Shown: one piece after another, positions 1-7,356 of the stretch
Layout: every line of letters begins with the position of its first letter
How positions within the stretch are numbered: position 1 is the first letter of the stretch
Source: Phytoactinopolyspora halophila
GTDB taxonomy: Bacteria; Actinomycetota; Actinomycetes; Jiangellales; Jiangellaceae
Direction of reading: 5' to 3'
NCBI RefSeq assembly: GCF_003287285.1
Contig: NZ_QMIG01000003.1
Span: forward strand, 62,001 to 126,000
Length of the DNA: 64,000 nucleotides
The notes under the pieces: generated by a model
The model's input: the letters and a program-made list of their open reading frames with translations, nothing else
Database searches by the model: none
Told to the model about the DNA's origin: nothing
Made by a program: the position numbers and the translations under genes

Positions 1-416
1 GCCAGCGCACCGCGCTCGTTTCGGGGCCACGGCACGGCGGCCACGCTGGCCGTCGGGGGATAGGGCTGCACCGGCGTGCCGCCGACGATGAGCGTCGGCT
101 CGGCATCGCCGCGCTCGGACCCCATCGGAGCGATGCCGCCGGTGTACGTGATGCGCAGTCTCGCCAGGTCCGACCGCTCCAGCGCGCCGATGACGTCGGT
201 GCACGCCTTGCGGACGAGCGCGCGGTCCGGGGCGGGCAGCCCGAGCCCGGTCGCGGACTGTTGCAGACGCGTCAGGTGACGTTCGAGCGCGAACGGCACG
301 CCGTCGACCACCTTGGCCGTCTCGAAGGCGCCGTCGCCCACAGTCAGACCGTGGTCGAGGGCGCTCACCGTTGCGTGCGACGAGTCGGTGAGTTCACCGT
401 TAATCCAGATCAACAC
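1..416 (-). CDS. pabC: Aminodeoxychorismate lyase-like class IV aminotransferase (partial)
   Basis: The reading frame enters from 416 and runs off the left edge, so only about 138 N-terminal residues are present. The protein begins VLIWINGELTD and continues with a class IV PLP-enzyme pattern (SALDHGLTVGDGAFET, then an R-rich segment and ITYTGG), typical of 4-amino-4-deoxychorismate lyase and branched-chain aminotransferases. The GTG start overlaps the stop of the upstream pabB-like gene (410-412), which implies translational coupling. That pairing favours the lyase, which releases pyruvate and p-aminobenzoate for folate, over a branched-chain or D-amino acid aminotransferase. The catalytic lysine is beyond or near the edge and was not verified. 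Confidence 0.8.
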   Translation of the reverse strand, partial: MLIWINGELTDSSHATVSALDHGLTVGDGAFETAKVVDGVPFALERHLTRLQQSATGLGLPAPDRALVRKACTDVIGALERSDLARLRITYTGGIAPMGSERGDAEPTLIVGGTPVQPYPPTASVAAVPWPRNERGAL

Positions 417-1489
417 GAAGCCAAGCCTACGAGCCGTTCGGCCTTCAGTTCCGTCTCGGCCCATTCGCGTTCCGGATCCGAACCCCACGTGATGCCGGCA
501 CCGGTACCGAAACGCAGTGTGCCCTCCTCGGCCCAGAAGGTGCGGATACCAACCGCCAGCTCTCCCTCGCCGGTGTCCGCGTCGACCCAGCCGACGGCGC
601 CGCAGTAGGGGCCGCGATCCACGGGTTCGAGATCGGCGATCGCCTGCAGCGCGCTTGACTTCGGGGCGCCGCTCACTGATCCGGGCGGGAAGGTCGCATC
701 GAACAGCTCGGGCCACCCGGCGGTGTCGACGAGCTGGCCGGTCACTGTGGACACAAGGTGCACCAGACCGGGATGTTTCTCCACGGAGAGCAGACCCTCC
801 ACGGCGATCGACCCGGTCCTACTCACCCGGGAGAGGTCGTTGCGCACCAGGTCAACGATCATCACGTTCTCGGCTTGATCCTTCTCCGTGAGGTCGTCCT
901 CCGTGCGGCCGGTGCCCTTGATCGGCGACGACCAGACCGCGTGCCCGTCGCGTCGTATGTAGAGCTCGGGGGAGGCCGTAACCACCTGGAGTCCAGGCAG
1001 TTGGATCAGGCCACCGAATGGCGCATCGTGGCGCTCGGCGAGCTTCGCGGCCAGCGGGAGAAGTCCCCACTCGCCGAGCTCAGGCAGCGGCGCCTCCATC
1101 ACCCGGCAGACGTTGACCTGGTAGACGGTTCCGGCCGCGATCCGTTCCCGGACCTCACGCACGGCGCTCACGTAGCCGTTCCGGTCGAGCGACGACGACC
1201 ACGTGTGGGCGGGTGGACCCTGCCACCGCAAGCCCGCCGCCGCGCGGTCGAGGGGTAGCTGTTGCCACCGGGCGAAACGCGCGCAGGTGACGGAACCTTC
1301 GAACGTGACGACCACCGCCCACCTGCCGGAGCTGTCCAGTGCGGTCAGATCGTCGGTCAGCTCGTCCAGCTCGGTGGCCATCATGCCCCCGAGATGCGCC
1401 ACCGGCCGGACCGCGTCTGGGCCACCGTACACGCCTTGCGACGCTACCCGAACGCGGCACATCCGTGCTTGTTCGGGCGAATGTGGCAC
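410..1489 (-). CDS. pabB: Aminodeoxychorismate synthase component I (chorismate-binding)
   Basis: Chorismate-binding enzyme of the PabB/TrpE family. The C-terminal catalytic half shows the usual blocks in order: ASPELYIRRDG, SSPIKGTGRT, DLVRNDLSRV, GSVSGAPK and FGTGAGITWGSDPEREWAET. At 359 aa it is shorter than full PabB/TrpE and has a reduced N-terminal lobe, as in stand-alone actinobacterial PabB. With a glutamine amidotransferase partner it would make 4-amino-4-deoxychorismate; no pabA is visible here. The next gene is a PabC-like lyase overlapping its stop, which supports folate rather than tryptophan or siderophore synthesis. The first 10 residues are uncertain; a later start at residue 10 or 36 is possible. 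Confidence 0.85.
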   Translation of the reverse strand: MPHSPEQARMCRVRVASQGVYGGPDAVRPVAHLGGMMATELDELTDDLTALDSSGRWAVVVTFEGSVTCARFARWQQLPLDRAAAGLRWQGPPAHTWSSSLDRNGYVSAVREVRERIAAGTVYQVNVCRVMEAPLPELGEWGLLPLAAKLAERHDAPFGGLIQLPGLQVVTASPELYIRRDGHAVWSSPIKGTGRTEDDLTEKDQAENVMIVDLVRNDLSRVSRTGSIAVEGLLSVEKHPGLVHLVSTVTGQLVDTAGWPELFDATFPPGSVSGAPKSSALQAIADLEPVDRGPYCGAVGWVDADTGEGELAVGIRTFWAEEGTLRFGTGAGITWGSDPEREWAETELKAERLVGLASC

Positions 1490-1570
1490 CTGCGCTCCAT
1501 CGGAGTCGCGCGCGAGTCCGATGGAGCGTCACGAACCGGCCGGGAGCTTCCCCTCGTGCGACCTACCTGT

Positions 1571-1600
1571 TTGGCCTCGAGGCCCTCAATGGGTTAATGT
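1571..1600 (+). promoter_or_regulatory. Putative promoter of the tRNA array
   Basis: TTGGCC at 1571-1576 and TAATGT at 1595-1600 are separated by 18 bp and lie about 50 bp ahead of the first tRNA. The match is moderate and was found by eye only. Confidence 0.3.
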
Positions 1601-1649
1601 TCTATCCGCAGCCGCGTTCACCGGACCGGCACGGTGAACGGAGTTGCAC

Positions 1650-1721
1650 GCGGACGTGGCGCAGCGGTAGCGCATCACCTTGCCAAGGTGAGGGTCGCGG
1701 GTTCGAATCCCGTCGTCCGCT
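1650..1721 (+). tRNA. tRNA-Gly (GCC anticodon)
   Basis: A complete cloverleaf can be folded. The acceptor arm gcggacg (1650-1656) pairs with cgtccgc (1714-1720), with discriminator base T at 1721. The anticodon stem tcacc/ggtga closes the loop ttgccaa, reading GCC. The T-loop has the usual ggttcgaatcc. No CCA is encoded. First of three tRNAs on the same strand, probably one transcript. Confidence 0.95.
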
Positions 1722-1751
1722 CGGAGAGAGGCCCCGCCAAGGCCTCACCTC

Positions 1752-1822
1752 GGTGGAGTGGCCGAGAGGCGAGGCAACGGCCTGCAAAGCCGTCTACACG
1801 GGTTCAAATCCCGTCTCCACCT
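1752..1822 (+). tRNA. tRNA-Cys (GCA anticodon)
   Basis: Acceptor ggtggag (1752-1758) pairs with ctccacc (1815-1821), with discriminator T, as expected for tRNA-Cys. The anticodon loop is ctgcaaa (GCA) and the T-arm is gggttcaaatccc. It lies 30 bp after tRNA-Gly. Confidence 0.95.
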
Positions 1823-1856
1823 CGCTTGAGTGACTGTCAATCAACACTCCAGCAAC

Positions 1857-1928
1857 GGGCGATTAGCTCAGTGGGAGAGCGCTACCTTGACACGGTAGAG
1901 GTCGCTGGTTCAATCCCAGCATCGCCCA
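1857..1928 (+). tRNA. tRNA-Val (GAC anticodon)
   Basis: Acceptor gggcgat (1857-1863) pairs with atcgccc (1921-1927), discriminator A. The anticodon stem ctacc/ggtag encloses ttgacac (GAC). A Gly-Cys-Val order is common in actinobacteria. The accessory toxin-antitoxin patch begins shortly downstream, but I saw no direct repeat of the tRNA 3' end that would mark an attachment site. Confidence 0.95.
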
Positions 1929-2079
1929 CACCCACCATCCGATGTCAGAAGGCTTTCTCACTTTCTTTGCATTCGAATGGTCGGGTGGCACGCATCGGCG
2001 ACATTGGTGATGTCAACGTGCCGAGGAATCAACAGGGTCGTGCGGTCGTGACGGCAGTCGAGCACGATGCTCGAAATAT

Positions 2080-2652
2080 CTAGACCGGCGCGAAGACCCA
2101 TTCATCGGATAGGTCCAGCAGACGAGCCGCCCGCACGCATGACTCGATCAGCGATTCACGCGAGCGTGTGATGGCCCGATGCACCGGGTGGTCGGTGTCG
2201 TAGCGGGTCAGGATCTCGGCCAGCCGTTGATGCACGGATACCCGGATGCCGGTTGGGCCGGTGCTCATGTCCACCAGCGTGAGCATGTCAAGGTTGGTCT
2301 GTTCCGGTTCGCCGAACGCGGCCAGCTTGGCCGCGAGGCCCCGTTCCTCTGCCTCGTAGGCCGCTCCCGAGTGATACGCCACCAGGGAGACCAGTTCACT
2401 CGGAGCATGCCGGGCAGCCAGGAAGTCGGCGCCGTCGACCGGATGAAAGCCCGACGAGCGCACGTGCGGTGCGTAGCCGATGTCGTGTAGCCATGCCGCA
2501 GCCACCACCACGTCAGGCACGTGTCGCGTCTGTGCTGCCAGCTTCGCCGCCAGCGACCCAACCGCCAGCACATGCGCCCAGCGATCACCCATCGACGACA
2601 TATGCTGCCTGGCGAGCGTTGCCGCCCCGGCCGGACTCCCGTCCTCGCTCAT
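2080..2652 (-). CDS. HD-domain hydrolase family protein
   Basis: A small (about 190 aa) HD-superfamily protein, probably a cytoplasmic metal-dependent phosphohydrolase. From the ATG at 2652 the metal ligands appear as H27 (RWAHVLAVG), H56-D57 in AAAWLHDIGY, and later an H in VAYHSG with a D in TLVDMSTGP. An upstream ATG at 2724 would add 24 residues, but the sequence there is not domain-like, so 2652 is preferred. The substrate cannot be predicted. It precedes the toxin-antitoxin patch on the same strand and may be core or accessory. Confidence 0.75.
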   Translation of the reverse strand: MSEDGSPAGAATLARQHMSSMGDRWAHVLAVGSLAAKLAAQTRHVPDVVVAAAWLHDIGYAPHVRSSGFHPVDGADFLAARHAPSELVSLVAYHSGAAYEAEERGLAAKLAAFGEPEQTNLDMLTLVDMSTGPTGIRVSVHQRLAEILTRYDTDHPVHRAITRSRESLIESCVRAARLLDLSDEWVFAPV

Positions 2653-2733
2653 GACCACGAGCGTATGCCACGACACAGGCACATGATCACCAGCGGACGC
2701 GGCCCGCCGCGTCGTGCGGGCCATGTCGAGCGT

Positions 2734-3114
2734 CTAATCAGCTTCGTATTCGGCGCCACCGGCCATCTCGATGCCCAAGATCATGCCTAATGCGCCTTCG
2801 ACGCTAGTCATGGTCTCTGGCTTTGCGTTGCCCAGCCGGTGAAGGAAGCGATTTCGAGACACGGCCCGCATAGCTCGAACAACCGCCACGCTGGTCTGCT
2901 CGACTCCCTCGCCCGGTGACACCTCCGGCCGCAAAGGCGAAGCCGTCCGTGAACTCGACACGGGCACGACCACCAACAGCTCATCAGGTACGCCAGCGTT
3001 GATCTGATCAACAGACACCACGATTACGGGCCGGTTCTTGCCCGGCTCACCCTGACGAGCCGTACCGAGCGACACAAGCCACAACTCGCCCCGACGCGGC
3101 TCAGTCGGTGCCAT
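2734..3114 (-). CDS. MazF/PemK-type endoribonuclease toxin
   Basis: The 126-aa protein has the PemK/MazF fold signature: [11 protein letters not shown] near the N-terminus, [29 protein letters not shown] and a late segment on transcript-cleaving toxins ([12 protein letters not shown]). It would cleave mRNA when its partner is lost. It follows the antitoxin gene with a 14-bp overlap, so the two are co-translated. Cleavage sequence cannot be inferred. Confidence 0.85.
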   Translation of the reverse strand: MAPTEPRRGELWLVSLGTARQGEPGKNRPVIVVSVDQINAGVPDELLVVVPVSSSRTASPLRPEVSPGEGVEQTSVAVVRAMRAVSRNRFLHRLGNAKPETMTSVEGALGMILGIEMAGGAEYEAD

Positions 3115-3337
3115 CAGTCAGAGTCTCTTCCCAGTCTTCGTCCTCGGTCTTCACGTCGGCCGAAGCAGCGTCCTGAAGCACGGCGGTGCGTTCCGCACGG
3201 AAGATCGCATCTCGCCTCACCTGTCGAGCCATGTCCGCTAGCATCGCCGAGATCGACACGCCCCGTTCTCGTGCCTGCTCGGCCAGGAGATCACGCGTTT
3301 CCCGGCTCACCCTGATCGTCGCGGTTTCGGCGTTCAT
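3101..3337 (-). CDS. MazE-like / ribbon-helix-helix antitoxin
   Basis: About 78 aa from ATG 3337. The N-terminal [18 protein letters not shown] followed by [14 protein letters not shown] is a ribbon-helix-helix DNA-binding pattern; the acidic C-terminus ([16 protein letters not shown]) would wrap the toxin. An upstream GTG/ATG would add 19 residues that read through the operator palindrome, so 3337 was chosen. No Shine-Dalgarno precedes this ATG; the palindrome abuts it, suggesting leaderless or nearly leaderless mRNA. It should autoregulate with the MazF partner. Confidence 0.8.
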   Translation of the reverse strand: MNAETATIRVSRETRDLLAEQARERGVSISAMLADMARQVRRDAIFRAERTAVLQDAASADVKTEDEDWEETLTDGTD

Positions 3338-3370
3338 GTCGCCATAGTATGGCGATGTTGTATGGCGACA
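3337..3370. promoter_or_regulatory. Palindromic operator of the first toxin-antitoxin pair
   Basis: TGTCGCCATA at 3337-3346 is repeated inverted and perfectly at 3361-3370 (TATGGCGACA). A third half-site, TATGGCGAT at 3349-3357, makes an inner palindrome gccata-g-tatggc. The site touches the antitoxin start codon, as expected for autorepression. Confidence 0.65.
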
Positions 3371-3666
3371 CAATGTAGCGCCAAAATTTACCATGCCATG
3401 GTGGGGCTTGAAGCGGTCGGTCCTTGACGGATCTTTGTCAGCACCTGCTTGATCGCCCTACACAGGTGTGCAGTAGAACGCACTGATCTGCCGATGATCG
3501 GGCACTCGCGAGAATTCGGCGATAGCTGGTGCGAGATAGTCAGGACCTGACGACATGCGTCACTGCGCCCAGATAGACACAGAGCCTTCGAACCTCCAGA
3601 CGACTGGATCGGCCGAGACGCGGGCGCCCTCGACCGCGACGCTTAGGAACTCAGCGGGTGTGGTCG
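3371..3666. other. Gene-free stretch
   Basis: No convincing coding potential on either strand between the first toxin-antitoxin pair and the transposase remnant. Less biased base composition than the surroundings is consistent with decayed or imported DNA. I see no tRNA or clear hairpin here. Confidence 0.4.
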
Positions 3667-3895
3667 TCACTGTGTCTTGATCTTCTTCTCGATCGCGATG
3701 AGGTTGGTGAGTTTGTCAGTGGCGATGCGGCGTCGGGTCGTGCCGAGAAGGTCGCGTGGTCGCACGGATGCGCGCATCGCCTTGGCCTGCCCGGCGGTGA
3801 TGTCCTTCTTCGCTGTTCACGGGATCAACTCGGCGAGCAGGCGTTGGAGCCGGTTGACGGTCTGCACGTGTGATCTGACCCGTTTGCCGAGTTGA
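3667..3895 (-). pseudogene. IS110-family transposase remnant
   Basis: Reading the minus strand from about 3895 gives LGKRVRSHVQTVNRLQRLLA, ELIP, an in-frame TGA, then TAKKDITAGQAKAMRASV, RPRDLLGTTRRRIATD and KLTNLIAIEKKIKTQ before a stop at 3667-3669. This resembles the middle of IS110/IS116/IS902 transposases (QTVNRLHALL, LSA-AKA-L, VRPRD-GKTRR). Both ends of the gene and the element termini are missing, and one stop interrupts the frame, so it is a dead fragment. Confidence 0.7.
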
Positions 3896-3969
3896 CCTCT
3901 TAGACATCAAGGCTGCACGCCCACCAAGGGACGCGGCCCGCCGCCTCCCTTTCCTGAAGCGGTTACCGC

Positions 3970-4029
3970 ATCGGTATACCTTGCGAGGGTTCACGATTGG
4001 GGTGCTCGAATGGGTATACTTATCGGTAT
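3970..4029 (+). promoter_or_regulatory. Operator half-sites ahead of the second toxin-antitoxin pair
   Basis: The octamer ATCGGTAT occurs at 3970-3977 and again at 4022-4029, the second copy running into the start codon. The palindrome GGTATACC lies at 3973-3980 and GGTATAC at 4013-4019. This looks like an autorepression site, similar in layout to that of the first pair but with a different sequence. Confidence 0.5.
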
Positions 4030-4309
4030 GACTGCGACTCTGGCAACCATCAAGGTCGACAAGGAGGTACGCGACCAACTCGCCAAGGTCGCCCGCTCTC
4101 GCCACACCACCATGCGCGCGCTCCTCGCAGACTTCGCTGAGCGAGCAACGCGCGAGCAGATGTGGGCTGAGATCAACGCGGGATATGCCCGCCTACAGCA
4201 AGACCCCGAACAATGGGCGGACTACATGTCCGAGCTTGAGAGCTGGGAGACGGCGACGGCCGACGCCGACGACCAGGCGGCTGAAGAGTGGCCGGAGTAC
4301 CAGCAGTGA
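4028..4309 (+). CDS. MazE-like antitoxin
   Basis: A 93-aa protein starting MTATLATIKVDKEVRDQLA and followed by TTMRALLADFAERA, a ribbon-helix-helix-type N-terminus. The acidic C-terminus (TADADDQAAEEWPEYQQ) suits toxin binding. The start at 4028 is favoured over an ATG 18 bases upstream because the operator repeats lie between them. The toxin gene overlaps its stop by 4 bp. Confidence 0.75.
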   Translation: MTATLATIKVDKEVRDQLAKVARSRHTTMRALLADFAERATREQMWAEINAGYARLQQDPEQWADYMSELESWETATADADDQAAEEWPEYQQ

Positions 4310-4641
4310 AGCTCAGCCAGGGTGAGATCTGGCTGGCCAAGCTGTCTCCCACGGTAGGCACCGAGCAAGCCGGGACACGTCCCATCGTCGTAGTATCTGG
4401 TGCCCAGTTCGCCAGGATGCCGATCCATCAGGCGATCGTCGTGCCCGTCACCAGCCGGGACCGCAACCTTCCTCACCACATTAAGATCGCCGACGACGGC
4501 GGTCTCGTGCGCGACAGTTGGGCCATGACCGAAGGCGTGCGCGCGATCTCAACCGAACGCCTCGTCCACCACATCAGCCAGGCCGACGACGTCACCGTGG
4601 GCGCGATACTCCGGTACATCCGTGAGTGGTTCCATCCATAG
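4306..4641 (+). CDS. MazF/PemK-type endoribonuclease toxin
   Basis: The 111-aa product carries KLSQGEIWLAKLSP, GTRPIVVVSGAQF and QAIVVPVTSRDRNLPHH, the conserved beta-strand segments of PemK/MazF ribonucleases, and ends ILRYIREWFHP. The GTG at 4306 overlaps the antitoxin stop (GTGA), the usual coupling; an in-frame ATG at 4288 would add six residues. Sequence differs clearly from the first MazF in the window, so this is not a recent local duplication. Confidence 0.85.
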   Translation: MKLSQGEIWLAKLSPTVGTEQAGTRPIVVVSGAQFARMPIHQAIVVPVTSRDRNLPHHIKIADDGGLVRDSWAMTEGVRAISTERLVHHISQADDVTVGAILRYIREWFHP

Positions 4642-4643
4642 GA

Positions 4644-4806
4644 GCTGCGCTTCGGGACGACGGCCAGCTCGGCGCCCCGCGCCGTACGGCTGACTAACTC
4701 GACACTTGCCGAGGTGTCGAGTACGTAGGGTGGCACTAGTCTTCGTCGTCGCGGATATCAGCCAGCACGTCAGCCGCTGTCCGGTGACGGCGGTTTTGCA
4801 CGCCAC
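4644..4806 (-). pseudogene. Decayed vapBC toxin-antitoxin pair
   Basis: On the minus strand, 4806-4736 reads as the tail of a VapB-type antitoxin (RTAADVLADIRDDED, stop). The stop shares one base with a GTG at 4736 that starts VPPYVLDTSASVELVSR, the N-terminus of a PIN-domain VapC including its first catalytic Asp (YVLDTS). After about 30 residues the homology ends against the mazF gene, and the antitoxin lacks its N-terminal part. Both halves are truncated, by the neighbouring pairs on either side. Confidence 0.65.
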
Positions 4807-4830
4807 GTGCGGGTGTGTAACATGTTGAAC

Positions 4831-5103
4831 ATGAGTGCACACAGCCTGCGCGAGCTGCGCGGCAGTCTCGGCTCGGTGGTCCGGGAAGTCGCCATGTCCG
4901 GTGAAGAGGCCATTATCACCGACAGCGGCACTGAGGTTGCTGTCATCATCTCGATGGCCGATTACGAACGTCTGCACGAACATGCCGACGTCGCCGACGC
5001 CCTGCGGCTGCGGGACATGCGGGCTGAGGGTTTCTCGGCGATGTCCTTGGCAGAGATGATGGAGGCTCTCGGCGTGAGCGCCGATGAGGTTCTCGCGTCG
5101 TGA
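4831..5103 (+). CDS. YefM/Phd-type antitoxin
   Basis: The 90-aa protein starts MSAHSLRELRGSLGSVV and has the Phd/YefM fold pattern with EEAIITDSGTEVAVIISMADYERL. The C-terminal half (DALRLRDMRAEGFSAM) would bind the toxin. An 8-bp palindrome AACATGTT at 4819-4826 with a repeat AACATG at 4828-4833 lies on the start, a likely autorepression site. Upstream in-frame starts (4807, 4822) would place the operator inside the coding region, so 4831 is preferred. Confidence 0.8.
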   Translation: MSAHSLRELRGSLGSVVREVAMSGEEAIITDSGTEVAVIISMADYERLHEHADVADALRLRDMRAEGFSAMSLAEMMEALGVSADEVLAS

Positions 5104-5351
5104 GGGTTGAGTTCCATCCAGACGTTCTCAAGCAGCTTCAACGACTTCCCCGTGATGCGTTTGAAACTGCCCTACAGAAGATCATCGGCCTGGTCAGTGA
5201 ACCGCGGCCAGAGGGCGCGAAGAAGCTCGCCGGTGGTAGTCGCGACTACCGCATCCGGTTCGGCCAGTACCGGATCGTGTACGAGATCAACGAGGCCGAC
5301 CAAACCCTGACGATCTTCACCGTAGCCAAACGCAGTGACGCATATCGGTAG
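5100..5351 (+). CDS. RelE/ParE-family toxin
   Basis: An 83-aa protein with VEFHPDVLKQLQRLPRDAF, KKLAGGSRDYRIRFGQYR and IVYEINEADQTLTIFTVA, ending KRSDAYR, the standard RelE pattern including the basic residues that contact mRNA and ribosome. The GTG start overlaps the antitoxin stop by 4 bp. With its Phd/YefM-type partner it is the third intact toxin-antitoxin pair in this 2.7-kb patch. Confidence 0.85.
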   Translation: MRVEFHPDVLKQLQRLPRDAFETALQKIIGLVSEPRPEGAKKLAGGSRDYRIRFGQYRIVYEINEADQTLTIFTVAKRSDAYR

Positions 5352-5473
5352 ACGAATGCGCGAGGGCACGCGGCGCCTTGGCGGCCAAGGCCCGGTGCTC
5401 AAGGGGTGAGCCCGTGCCCCGATGTCGTGGTGCCGGTCGCCGGGGGACGGTGGCAGCAGCACGGAGACACCTA

Positions 5474-5504
5474 TTGACCGTCGTGGCGGCGTCGGCAATA
5501 GTGA
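5474..5504 (+). promoter_or_regulatory. Putative promoter of the methyltransferase-prenyltransferase-cyclase set
   Basis: TTGACC at 5474-5479 and TAGTGA at 5499-5504, 19 bp apart, lie about 80 bp ahead of the methyltransferase. The spacing is slightly long. The rest of 5352-5582 shows no gene. Confidence 0.35.
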
Positions 5505-5582
5505 CAGTTAGCCGACTGCCCGACAAGTACCGTTTGGCACAAGCGGGTGGAATGTCACTGTCGCCGCTTTCCGGGGCCGAAC

Positions 5583-6356
5583 ATGCCAAGGCCGAGGTTC
5601 GAGTCATCGCGAGAGCAGATCGCGCACGCCTATAACGCCCTGGTCGACAAGGGATACTTCACGGACCGGTTCGGGGGAAATGAACGCTACCTCGGTCGGC
5701 TGATGCTCCATCACATTCCTGCGAAGGCACACAGCATCCTGGAGATCGGCGGCGCGACCGGGCTATGGATGCATCAGGTGCTTCGCCGCCGTCCGGCGAT
5801 GCGTGAGGTCACGATCGTCGAGATCTCGGCTGCCGCGGAAACGTGCCGGGACCGTCTTTCACGAACGCTGCACGATCGGCCGGGCTCCAGGCTCGACGTG
5901 ATCCGGGCCGACTTTCTCGACGTCAAGGACGAACTCCCGCAAGCTCAGGTGGTCGCGAGCAGCTTCGTCGCCGAGTACATGGGCGATCCGGCGACGTATG
6001 TGCGGGCGCTGTACGACCTCGCGGAACCGGGCGGGCGCGTCGTTTTCATCGACGTGCTGACCCGGCCGGACAGCCCTGCCGGTTCGATCGGTCCGAGACC
6101 CGTGCTTGCCAGCTTTGCCCGGCTCTGCCTGGCGTACGTGAAGGCGGGCCGGATTCCGCCACTGATCGGCGTTGCCCGAGCGTTGCCGCTCTACCGGTTC
6201 CCGTCCGAGCCGGCATTCCAGGCACTGTACGAGGACTACACGGCCACGTACGACTTTCCGCGTGCGGCCTGGATCGCCACGCAACGGGAGTACCCGGGAG
6301 CGGAGTTCCTCGACTTGGGCATGGCGGGTCTGCTGATGGTGCCGAAGCCCGAGTGA
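5583..6356 (+). CDS. Class I SAM-dependent methyltransferase
   Basis: A 257-aa soluble protein. The SAM-binding motif I is ILEIGGATGLWMHQVL, followed by the acidic strand-2 end TIVEIS, a D in VIRADFLD, and the post-motif AEPGGRVVFIDVL, as in Rossmann methyltransferases of the UbiE/small-molecule type. The ATG at 5583 is preferred to 5547. It lies 16 bp before a UbiA prenyltransferase and heads a three-gene run ending in a Pyr4/PaxB-like cyclase, so it may methylate the prenyl acceptor or the product. Acceptor atom (O, N or C) cannot be read from the sequence. Confidence 0.75.
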   Translation: MPRPRFESSREQIAHAYNALVDKGYFTDRFGGNERYLGRLMLHHIPAKAHSILEIGGATGLWMHQVLRRRPAMREVTIVEISAAAETCRDRLSRTLHDRPGSRLDVIRADFLDVKDELPQAQVVASSFVAEYMGDPATYVRALYDLAEPGGRVVFIDVLTRPDSPAGSIGPRPVLASFARLCLAYVKAGRIPPLIGVARALPLYRFPSEPAFQALYEDYTATYDFPRAAWIATQREYPGAEFLDLGMAGLLMVPKPE

Positions 6357-6372
6357 GGGGTGGGGCCAGCCG

Positions 6373-7296
6373 ATGGCAGTCCGAAATCCGCCGCGCCCAC
6401 GCCGGATCGCGGTACCTGCCTGGTTAGAAACGATTACGTGCCGCTGGGAGATCACGATCGTGATCGTGGCCCAGGCCGTGGCGCTATACATGTTCGGCGA
6501 GCTGGCGAGCGGCGGTGCGCCAGACTCGTTCCGGATCCTGGTAGCCGGGCTGTTCGGGCTGTGTGCGCAGGGCTTGTGCAGCGTGCTGAACGACATCGCC
6601 GACGTCGACGCCGATCGAGTCAACCATCCGGAGCGCCCGTTCCCGTCGGGCCGGGTCTCGATCCGCCAGGGCTGGTTCGTGGTTGTCGCGTGCTTTCTGG
6701 GCGCGCTGCTGTGTGGCGCGATCCTGGCGTACAGCGTCCTCGGATACATCATGCTCGGGCTGCATCTGGCACTCTCGGTCGCGTATTCCTGTCCCGGTGT
6801 CCGGCTGGGGCGGCACTGGCTGCTGGGACCGCTGACCCTGGTCAGCGCCACGGTATGTGGGATCTGGTTCATTCTGAGCTGCACGCCGCTGGCACCGGGA
6901 GTCGTCGTCCTCATCAGCTCGGTCTGCTTCCTCCATCACCTGCTGGTGATCCCGTTGAAAGACATCAAGGACGTTGCCGGTGACGCGCTGGTCGGCGGCA
7001 CTTCGCTGGCTATGAAGTTTCCGAGGCGGGCGGTTCACGCGACCGGCATCACCGGCTACCTCGTGCCGTGGCTGATCCTGTTCGTCGCCGTCGACGCGGT
7101 GGGGAGTTCTGCGATCGAACCACCACTGCGAGCGGTGGCGGTCCTGTTCGGTATCGCCGGTGCCACGATGGCGTGCGCCGTGCTGTTTCGGCCGGAATTG
7201 CTGAGGACGAGCCAGCGGTTCTGCTGGTTCGCCGAACTGGGCCTGCTGTTCCTGTTCCAGTTGTCGCTGCCGTTCGCGGTGGTGGTGTTCGCTTAA
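6373..7296 (+). CDS. UbiA-family membrane prenyltransferase
   Basis: A 307-aa polytopic membrane protein. The first Asp-rich motif is N73-D74-IA-D77-VDA-D81 (NDIADVDADRVNHPERP) and the second is D197-IK-D200-VAG-D204, the two Mg-diphosphate sites of UbiA enzymes. The R-P-[F]-PSG that follows motif 1 is also typical. It would transfer a prenyl chain to an aromatic or polar-head acceptor at the membrane. It lies between a methyltransferase and a Pyr4/PaxB-like cyclase, the same enzyme pair that builds fungal meroterpenoids. Donor chain length and acceptor are unknown; a terpene-cyclase-type UbiA is also possible. Confidence 0.85.
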   Translation: MAVRNPPRPRRIAVPAWLETITCRWEITIVIVAQAVALYMFGELASGGAPDSFRILVAGLFGLCAQGLCSVLNDIADVDADRVNHPERPFPSGRVSIRQGWFVVVACFLGALLCGAILAYSVLGYIMLGLHLALSVAYSCPGVRLGRHWLLGPLTLVSATVCGIWFILSCTPLAPGVVVLISSVCFLHHLLVIPLKDIKDVAGDALVGGTSLAMKFPRRAVHATGITGYLVPWLILFVAVDAVGSSAIEPPLRAVAVLFGIAGATMACAVLFRPELLRTSQRFCWFAELGLLFLFQLSLPFAVVVFA

Positions 7297-7356
7297 CACG
7301 GACGTCGGAACCTGTCAGGCCGCGCTGGGGGTGATCGTCGGTTGGAAAGCATCGAC

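Noticed and set aside
4473-4736. Intact VapC-type toxin on the minus strand
   Set aside because: Only about the first 30 codons look like a PIN domain; the rest is the antisense of the mazF gene, so it was recorded as a pseudogene.
1857-5351. Integrated element using the tRNA-Val gene as attachment site
   Set aside because: No integrase gene and no direct repeat of the tRNA 3' end could be found downstream.
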